Positions 1-7,700 of a DNA stretch of 19,784 nt are shown piece by piece. The position numbers and the translations under genes were made by a program. This DNA is from CAZEYT01 sp964516295 (GTDB taxonomy: Bacteria > Verrucomicrobiota > Verrucomicrobiia > Chthoniobacterales > Terrimicrobiaceae): the NCBI GenBank assembly GCA_964516295.1, contig CAZEYT010000050.1, forward strand, positions 1-19,784. Direction: 5' to 3'. The first letter of the stretch is position 1, and each line of letters opens with the position of its first letter. Below the pieces are notes generated by a model. The model saw only the letters and a program-made list of their open reading frames with translations, was not told where the DNA came from and made no database searches.

Positions 1-47
1 CCACTCCACCCCTCATCACCCGACCACTTTTACAGAAATCTTGTTGC

Positions 48-368
48 TTAGCCCTGATTTGCTCCATCGTCCAGCGCTCCGAGATTCCCAAGATGACCTT
101 CGATGCGGGTCAACCCCTTTTCAGTAATTGTCGGTATTCCCCTTGCGGCATGGAGGGAGTCCGACGCATCGTAGCCGATAGCCGTCGTATTTTGCCCGAT
201 GCATGAAGAAGTTACGCTTTCAAAAACGCCGGATGTGGGTTGGGGCGTAATCGCAAAACCCCAGACGCGAGTTTCGCCTAAACAGAGCGTTACGATCAGA
301 AGCAGGACGAGCCGCAATGCGGCAAGTCCGGGCAGGAGGAAGCTTTTTCTTTTAGCTGCGCCGATCAT
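48..368 (-). CDS. small predicted secreted protein, function unknown
   Basis: This 106-residue reading frame was not recognised. It opens with a basic stretch (KRK at 6-8) and a strong hydrophobic helix at about 10-31, which looks like a signal peptide or N-terminal anchor; the remaining 75 residues are soluble. The last 35 residues (GIPTITEKGLTRIEGHLG and what follows) recall a helical segment I have seen in C-terminal tips of polymorphic toxins, but that is a weak memory-based resemblance. The ATG follows the TGA of the orphan rhs fragment immediately and in the same frame, so it may simply be what lies beyond a stop in a decayed rhs tip. It ends with TAA close to the left window edge, and the last residues (DDGANQG) look abrupt. 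It could be a secreted peptide, a toxin-tip remnant or spurious. Confidence 0.4.
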   Translation of the reverse strand: MIGAAKRKSFLLPGLAALRLVLLLIVTLCLGETRVWGFAITPQPTSGVFESVTSSCIGQNTTAIGYDASDSLHAARGIPTITEKGLTRIEGHLGNLGALDDGANQG

Positions 369-405
369 TCAGCAGCTATTTAAGCAGCTAAAAAAGAAAG
401 AAACT

Positions 406-482
406 GGGGGCCAGGGTGCATATTCTTGCAGTTTGGGGCGCTGCAAGAGGAAAGAGGTGAAAGGAAATGCACACTGACCCCA
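406..482. repeat. REP-like nested palindrome
   Basis: Two nested inverted repeats are visible. The inner one is perfect: TCTTGCAG (424-431), a 9-nt loop, then CTGCAAGA (441-448). The outer arms at 406-421 and 467-482 pair at 13 of 16 positions (GGGGGCCAGGGTGCAT against the complement of ATGCACACTGACCCCA). The outer arm carries the TGACCCC end typical of palindromic elements mobilised by REP-associated tyrosine transposases, and a remnant of such a transposase with GGGTCA at its 3' end lies near 9.3 kb. The element sits exactly where the orphan rhs homology stops. Confidence 0.6.
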
Positions 483-508
483 TTCCCCATTTGACCCCAT
501 TCCCCATT
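475..508. repeat. 17-bp perfect tandem repeat
   Basis: TGACCCCATTCCCCATT occurs twice back to back (475-491 and 492-508). The first copy overlaps the outer arm of the palindrome at 406-482. The second ends at the base before the rhs homology begins at 509. The two together look like the boundary of a REP-type element or of a staggered insertion. Confidence 0.85.
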
Positions 509-1012
509 GGATGTAGCGGGTGGTGCTGCCGTCGGGGTTCTGGGTGACGAGCAGGCGGTCGAGGGCGGCTCCGCGGCTCCAGGTATAGGTGGTGGTTTGG
601 TTGCCGCCGATCGTTCGGGTGGTGCGGCGGCCTTCGGCGTCGTAGGAATAGGAAGTGTTGCCGGCAGCGGTGAGGCGGTTTCGGGCGTCCCAGGTGAGGT
701 TGCCGAGGAGCGTGCCGTTGAGGGGGGCGGCGAGGAGGTTGCCATCCGCGTCGCTGGGGACGGATTGTCCGTTATAGGTGGCGAGGCGGTTGTCCACATC
801 GTAGGTCATCGTGGCCGGGGGCGGGGCGAACGGGCGCGGGGCGGGTGTGGCGGTGAATTGCGTGATGCGGTGGGCGTCGTCGAATGTGTAGGCGGACTGC
901 CAAAGGCTGACGGCCCCGCGTTCCTCGAATGTGGCGGTGAGGCGGTTGGAGCCGTCGTATTGCAGGCGCTGCCGGGTGCCATTAGGGCCGCCCACCTGGA
1001 TGAGGCGGCCGA
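509..1012. repeat. long direct repeat, copy 1 (rhs core)
   Basis: This stretch is collinear with 2199-2729 inside the large rhs gene. The lengths are 504 and 531 nt and the difference is a single 27-nt insertion in the second copy. By eye roughly nine in ten bases agree. The pair is long enough to support homologous recombination, which would delete the rhs tip and immunity region lying between the copies. Confidence 0.9.
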
Positions 1013-1069
1013 ATTCAGAGCAAAAGACCAAGATTTCCATCGTAAACGGGTCGATGGCGATGCAGGCAC

Positions 1070-1279
1070 TCAATTCACGAAAGCTTTCTGTGCCGCTGCG
1101 ACAAGGAGCGCGATCAATAGTAGAACGATCACACACATTGAGAATGCGCGTGCGACTTTCTCAAATTTTTCGTTTCGATAACCGAAGAGCGACAGGGTGC
1201 TCGGACTCAGAAGGGTTACTAGCCCGAAGATCAAAATTAACAAAAATGCTGCCGCTATCTTGATCCAGTCAGTGTCCAT
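1070..1279 (-). CDS. candidate immunity protein, two-TM membrane protein
   Basis: This 69-residue protein has two hydrophobic helices (about 7-28 and 47-64) joined by a charged loop (YRNEKFEKVAR), so it is an integral inner-membrane hairpin. Its ATG lies inside the last codons of the large rhs gene in another frame, with a 25-nt overlap, which suggests translational coupling. A small gene directly after an rhs toxin tip is the usual place for the cognate immunity gene, and a membrane-embedded one would fit a tip acting on the membrane. Codon use is visibly more AT-rich than in the rhs core, as expected for an exchangeable tip-plus-immunity cassette. No family was recognised; the immunity role is inferred from position and topology. 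Confidence 0.6.
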   Translation of the reverse strand: MDTDWIKIAAAFLLILIFGLVTLLSPSTLSLFGYRNEKFEKVARAFSMCVIVLLLIALLVAAAQKAFVN

Positions 1280-1797
1280 ATAGGTTCAGAATACGTAAGG
1301 TGGCCTCCCGTTCCCCAGATGAGGCCACGCGAGGCGGCGGGGATACTAAGCGTAACCGACATCGGCGTGGAGGAAGATGAGCCTGGAAAGACGCGCCCTC
1401 CTTGGTCGAACGACAGGCCACCGGCCGGTCCGACATCAACAAAAATACCGCTCCCTACGCCCGCGAGCTCCGAGATGCTCCCTGCATTGGAAAAGCTAAA
1501 GAACGGACCCATTCCGATGCCCGCGATAGCTCCGCCACGAGCCCCAACAGTTCCAAACACTGCGGCGTTCCCCCGTGCGTCCCACACCAAGGCCAGTCCC
1601 CCCTCACCCCCCATCATTCCACCCCCTGCAAGAGCGTATCCGATCGCCCATGTTCCGGTCGGCAGTGTGAGTGACTTGTAGTAATCATTGTTCGCCCATG
1701 CTGGCACCGCGAATGGGTCGGATGCTCGATATTCCCAGCCGTTTAGTCCGAAAACTCCGGTCAAACCACTCCAAAAGTTGCTTGCTCCCACCGGTCC
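1255..1797 (-). other. variable RHS tip (candidate toxin domain)
   Basis: These are the 180 residues after DPFGL. The first 50 are a linker with several aromatic residues (SNFWSGLTG, WANNDYYKSL). From about tip residue 48 to 135 the sequence is a glycine-rich alternating pattern (GYALAGGGMMGGEGGLAL, VFGTVGARGG) followed by SFSNAGSISELAG, which recalls Gly-rich beta domains at the ends of other bacterial RHS proteins (memory only). No nuclease, deaminase or ADP-ribosyltransferase motif is visible. A membrane-active role would agree with the two-TM neighbour, but this is inference. Confidence 0.5.
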
Positions 1798-4700
1798 CAA
1801 CCCAAATGGATCCATCAAATTCACGGGATCGCCTCCGGCGTAGGCGTAGAGGTTGAGGCCTCCGGCGAAGCCTGCGGGGTCTTCGGAGAGGAATCGGCGC
1901 AGGATGGGGCTGTAGAACCTGGCTTGGAGGTGGTAGAGGCCGTTGGGTTCGGTGAGGACTCCCCATTGGCCGTTGAAGCAAAATGGAGAGGGGGAAAAAC
2001 CGGAAGGCGGAGATGGGAAACCGGAGAGGTATTCGATGGTGCGTTCGCCGTAGGGGGAGTAGCTCAGGCGGGCGGTGATGTTGCCGTTGGAGTCGGTGAG
2101 GGCGACGGTGCTGCCTTGCCAGTTGAAGTGGTAGAACGTGGTGGTGGGCGTGCCGCCGCCTGCGGGGGTGTGTTCTTCGTAGGCGAGGCCGAGGCCGTGG
2201 ATGTAGCGCGTGGTGCTGCCGTCGGGGTTTTGGGTGACCAGCAGGCGGTCGAGGGCGGCTCCGCGGCTCCAGATGTAGGTGGTGGTTTGGTTGGCCCCGA
2301 TCGTTCGGGTGGTGCGGCGGCCTTCGGCGTCGTAGGCGTACGAAGTGTTCAGTGTTCCGTTTTCAGTGTTCAGGGGGGAGGCGGCGGTGAGGCGGTTCCG
2401 GGCGTCCCAGGTGAGGTTGCCGAGGAGGGTGCCGTGGAGCGGGGCGGCGAGGAGGTTGCCGTCGAGGTCGCTCGTGACGGGCTGTCCGTTGTAGGTGGCG
2501 AGGCGGTTGTCGAGGTCGTAGGTCATCGTCGCCGACGGTGGGGCGAACGGGCGGGGCATCGGCGTGGCGTTGAATTGCGTGATGCGGTTGGCGTCGTCCA
2601 AGACGTAGGCGGCCTGCCAGAGGGCGGTGGCCCCGCGTTCCTCGAACGTGGCGATGAGGCGGTTGGCATCGTCGTATTCCAGGCGCTGGCGGGTGCCATT
2701 GGGACGGTCCACCCGAATCAGCCGGCCGATGGTGTCGTAGGTGTAAGTGGTCAGCCGTCCGGCCCAGTCGGTGATGGTTTTCAGGCGGTTGGAGCCGTCG
2801 TAGCCGTAGGTGACCGTTTTGTTGCCGGGGTAGGTGATGGTGGAGAGGTTGCCCTCGGGATCATACGTGTAGCCGACCGTTTGGCCGAGTGTGTCGGTGC
2901 AACTCAGGACCCGGCCGAGGTTGTCGAAGGTCCGGGTGATGGTGGCGGAGCCTTCGGTGACGGCGGTTGGGTTGCCCTCGTTGTCGTAGGTGGTGGTGAT
3001 CGTGCCGGCGCCGTCGGCACGCGTTTTGATGCGTCCGGCTCCGTCGTATGTGAGGGCGGTTTGCTGGCCGCTGGGTTCCCGGAGCGTTTTGGGGCGTCCG
3101 GCGGGATCGCGGTCCACAATTTGGCTCTGTCTTCCGCTGGGGTGGGTGAACGTGGTGGGGAGCCCGTCGGTGCCGTAGCCGTGGGTGAACGTGCGGCTGA
3201 GCCGGTTCTTGAGCGTGAGGTCGCGGCCCGCGGCATCGTAGGTGTGGTCGACCCGGCGGTTCATCGGGTCGAGCGAATGGCTCAGGCGTCCCGCCGCATC
3301 GAAAAAGAACTGCGTCTCCTTGCCGCGGCCGTCGAGGAGCGCGGTGATGCGTCCAGCCGCATCGTAGTCGGTGCCGGTCGCGATCCCCTCCGCATTGGTG
3401 GTCAAAATCGCCCGTCCGGCGGAGTCGTAGCCGGTGGTGGTGGTGTGGTTGAGCGCGTCGGTGACGGTGGTGGACCGGTCGGCGAGATCGTGGCCGAAGG
3501 TCGCGGTGCCCGTGTCGGGCGCGGTGAGGCTCAGGAGTTTGCCGAAGTTGTCGTGGACGGTGGTCGTCGTTTTGTTGTTGCGATCGGTGGCGGTGGCGGG
3601 ATGCCCGAGAGCGTCGTACGTCCAGGTGGACGTGCGCCCATTCGCATCCGTGCGGCTGGTGAGCAGGCGGCGGCGGTCGTGCTGAAACGTGGTGGTTTTC
3701 CCCCGGCCGTCGGTGTAGCTCGTCAGGTCGCCGCGGGCGTTGAAAGCGCTCGTGGTCGTCGTGCCATCCGGCCGCGTCACCCCGGTCGGGTTCGCCCACT
3801 GGTCGAAGGCGGTGTAGAGCGTCGTGCGCGTGTCGGGGTGCGTGATCTTTGTCAGGCGGCCATCCGCCCGGTATTCCATCGTCGTTATCCGCCCGCCGGG
3901 GTCCTTGATGCTGGTGAGGTGGTTTTCGGGGTCGTAGCCGAATTCGGTCGTGCGATTCGTCGGATCGGTGATTTTCCAAAGGCGGAGCGAGGCATCGTAA
4001 TCGCGGGTGGTGGTCTGGTTGCCGCCCACCGTCGAGGAAGTCAGATTCAGATTGCCGTCGAATACGTGCGTCGTCGTTCGCCCGCTCCCGTCGGTTTCCG
4101 AGACGACTTGGTTCTGGTTGTTGTAAGTAAATGTCTGCCGGTTTCCGAGACCGTCGCGGAGGGCCGTCCGCCGACCCCATGCGTCAAATTCATGGGCGGT
4201 CACCTCGCCCAGCGGGTTCACCTCCCGTGTCTCGCCCGGCGAATAGAGGAACTGCCACCGCCGCACGCTCTGCCCCTGGCTCAGTTGCTCGGTCACGCGG
4301 TCCTGCGCGTCGTAAGTATTGATCACCATGAGCGCGTTATTGTGGTCGCGCCAATGGGTGAGCCGGTGCCGCGTGTCGTAGGCCAGGTTCGTATGAAATC
4401 CCTCCGGATTGGTGATGCGCGTGAGATTGAACCCGGCGGTACCATTGCCCGTGTAGGAAAACGAAACACTGCGCCCTGTGCCGTCGCTCACGCTCTGGAT
4501 GAGCGGGCTCGTCCCGTTGTAGGAAAACGTCAGCACCCGCCCCTGCGAATCCGTCACCGTGCTGAGTCGCCCGCTCGTGTCGTAGGCGTAGGTTTGCGTG
4601 TTGTTGTCCACGTCCCTCCACTGGCTGACCCGGTTGTTGGTGAAGGTGATGTTTCCGCCAAACCGCGGGCTCAGCGTAAAATTCCCCGAAGCCCCGGTGA

Positions 4701-7700
4701 GCGTCGCCGTCGAGCCCGGCGGCCGCGTCCACCCCCCGCCCGCCCGCGCAATGAACGCGAGGCGCTTGTTGCCGATCTCCACATTCGCCGCGTTGTTGGT
4801 GATGCGATCCACCATCCAGTTCGCCGCGAAGGCGGCGATCATGAGTTCCTTGGCGGGGCTGGTTGCGGAAACAAAGTCCGGAGCGACCATCGCGGCGACC
4901 ATGGCCTCCGCTGCCTCGACCGGCTGGCGAAGGCCGAAGGCGGCCTCCAGATTGGTCGTCAATCCCACCCGCCCCTCCAGCGAATGCTTCCACCCGCGGC
5001 CCAGCGCGCCACTTTCCCCGCGCCGCGAGCTGTCGTAGCTCCGGCGGAAAACCAGCCCGCGCGGCGTCTCGGCCTCGCCGAGTTCCAGATCGACGGCATC
5101 CATCGTGTAGGCTCCCGAGGCGAGATCAACAGGTTCGGCACTCAACGTTTGGAGAAGGTTTGAGAAACCCAGTTCGAGACTGAACCCGGAGAAAATGGTG
5201 AATTGGCTTCCACTGGCCTCGCCGCCTTGAGAGGCGAATCCTCCGCTCAGGCCGCCGAAAATCATCATGTCTCCGCGGCCGTCGCGAAGGGACGAGAATC
5301 CGAAGCCCGTCCACTGGTTCAAAGGTGTGTCACCGTTTCGGTGGACCAAAAGAACGTTGCCGACTGTGTTCGCAAAACTGGCGATGAAGTTTTTCTCAGC
5401 GGTCGTGTAGTTTTGCAGTTGGCCGCTCACGCCGCTCCAGTTCGACGACGTGACACGGTAGATCCGCTGCCCGCCGGCATTGGCGAGCACGAGGCATTTG
5501 ACGGTCGAAGCCGACGCCACTCCGGTAAGCTGCTCAATGACTCCATGTTCCATGGCGCTCAGCATCCACATGGCGGATTTAAAGACATCGGTGCGATTTG
5601 TCCCCTGCGCATCGAAGGAACTGAGCAGGCAGCCGGGCATGTCCACGTAGTAACCCGACTCCTGCCCGGTCCGTCCGATGATGTGAACCGGGAAAGGTTG
5701 TGCTTTGGAAACGCGGGCCGTCATCGTATGAGACAGCGCCACCCGCCGAGCCCACTGGATGCCGTATTGGTGGAGAGTTTCGGTCAGGACTTGGCGGGAG
5801 GAGTCGACCAGTCCGGAGGCCAGATAATCCCGGATGCGCCGTTCGGACGCTGCCGGTCGGCCGCCCGAGAACGGATTCGGATACAATGCATAGGTCAAGT
5901 CATAGCGACCGGTGCGCAGATAGTTTGTGGCGGCAAGGGCCTGGGAGTGATTCGCTGTCGGATGCGCGATGGAGTAGATCACGCTGGCGTTGGTTCCACT
6001 GCCGTTAGTCTCGGCAGCCTCCAGAGTGTCGCCGAGCCATAGCTGGGCGTTCAAGCCATTGAACGTCAGGCTTACTCGCCTTCCTGCCAACATGTCAGTG
6101 AAAAATGTCCGGTCGACCTGTGTGCCCACTCGCACGCGCAGTGAGGAGCGGTAGGAATTGGGAATTGCGGTGAACGTTGTGGTGACTTGGGGAGAAAGAG
6201 TGGCAAGCCGGGCGGCAGCCTGTGCCAGTGAAGTGAGCGACTCCTCGCGAAGGCGTGTTCCGCCGGTGACTTCCTCCACACTTGCGTGAGGCGCCTGCGT
6301 GGCGACGTGGTTTCGCAGCGCCGTCGCATACTGGGTGAACCGGTTCTCCAACGCGCTCTGGCTCAGATTCGTCACGTAATCGCCAGTCACCGTCCCGCCA
6401 GCATCCGTGACCAATTGAGAGCGGCTATAGCCGGTGATTGCCTTCAAGTTCATCGGCTCCCAGAAGTCATGCAGCTTGAAACTCGGATCGAGATCATAGG
6501 TCACCCCGCCGATCACCACCCTCACCCACACATGGTCGAAACGCGACGCGAGATGCGGGCCGTCGTAATAGCGGGTCCAGTTGGGAATCCATGCGTAGCC
6601 CAACGTCCACGCAGCTGCCCCCGGCGCGCAGCCGAACCAATGGGCGAGATCGGTGCCATCCGGCGAGGATTCCCGGATACCGACGGTGCCATAGACGTAG
6701 CTGGTCTGGGTGAACCCGGCGGCATTGAGCAGGGCGATGAGGAGGCTGGCGTGGTCCATGTCGTTCCCGGCCTCATCCAGCCACGTGCCGTGCGCCCCTT
6801 TGGCACTGCCGTAGTAGACCTGATAGCGAATTTTGTTGCGGACAAAATTGAAGATCGCGACCGGATCGTTCTGGAGCCCGCTGGCGACGGCTTCGAGTTC
6901 CGGTGTCACCGCTGTCGCTCCCGACCCGGCGGACATCGACTGCGTCATCGGCGCAAAAGCGGGAGACGACGGCGCGACGACCAGCGGCGGAGCCCCGGGC
7001 TCGGGAACGCCCGCGGGCTCGGCCGCGAACCAGCCGGGTCCGGATTCGGCCAAGCCGCTCGCGGCCGCAACGAGAAGTGCCGCGGCAACGCTCCACCGCC
7101 GTCGGCTCAGCAGCCAAGCCAGCGCGCCGAAAAGGATCGCAATGGCCCAAAGCGGAGCCGAGGGCACCCCGGGGGTGGAGTTGATGAGGTTCGAGGTCGC
7201 GACGCCGGCTCCGGCGTCGGCCAGGAGCCGGAACGATAGCGCGTCACCCGCAGGCAGCGCGGTGCGATTGCGGAACGTCACCCGCTCGGTGCCATTGCCG
7301 AGATCCTCGGCGGCCCCGATCTGTTCGAAATACGTCGCCCCGCCGACCCATTGCACGCCATTGCTGGACTGCTGGAGCGACGTGATCGCGCCATGCGCTT
7401 TGGAGCGCACGAACGTGAAAAACCGGTAGCTCTGTTCATCGCTGTGAACCTGGGTCGTCACGGTGGCGAGCGGGGCGGCCTGCGCTTGCAGGGGAGCGAG
7501 TCCCAGCGCGTACTTCATCAGGTTGGACACTCCGTCGCCGGCCGGTGCCGCCATCGGGGAAACACCGGTCGTCCCGAAAAAGTGCTGCTCCCACCAATCC
7601 GACAGCCGGTTGCCATCCGAGTCACCGCCCCCCGCCGTGGCCGCGGTGATGTTTCCCTCCGCGTCGGTCGCATAGCCCGTATCGAGGCCCCCGGAGGTCG

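Larger units (their letters stand above)
369..1136 (-). pseudogene. orphan rhs core fragment
   Basis: The frame (GTG start) gives 255 residues. The middle, about 168 residues encoded by 509-1012, is a close copy of part of the large RHS protein: it shares PNGTRQRL, TATFEERGA, TYNGQ and DGSTTRYI. The homology begins abruptly at GRLI and breaks at TTRYI. The N-terminal 40 residues have no RHS character and overlap the end of the candidate immunity gene. The C-terminal 45 residues are encoded by a REP-like palindrome and tandem repeat and are probably not functional protein. Loci with displaced rhs-core or CT cassettes downstream of a complete rhs gene are well known; the orphan copies are thought to feed new tips into the main gene by recombination. 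This copy lacks the DPxG core end and a recognisable toxin tip, so I call it a remnant. Confidence 0.7.

Noticed and set aside
48..1136. The orphan rhs region as a functional toxin-immunity cassette
   Set aside because: The copy stops before the DPxG core end, continues into a REP-like repeat and meets a stop; no tip domain can be read.
2861..4180. 439-codon minus-strand frame inside rhs
   Set aside because: Out-of-frame reading of the YD repeats, dominated by Arg, His and Pro; no independent start or homology.
1924..5163. 1079-codon open frame on the plus strand opposite the rhs gene
   Set aside because: It is the antisense shadow of repetitive GC-rich YD repeats; the translation is Val/Gly/Ala-rich without a family, while the minus strand gives a coherent RHS protein.
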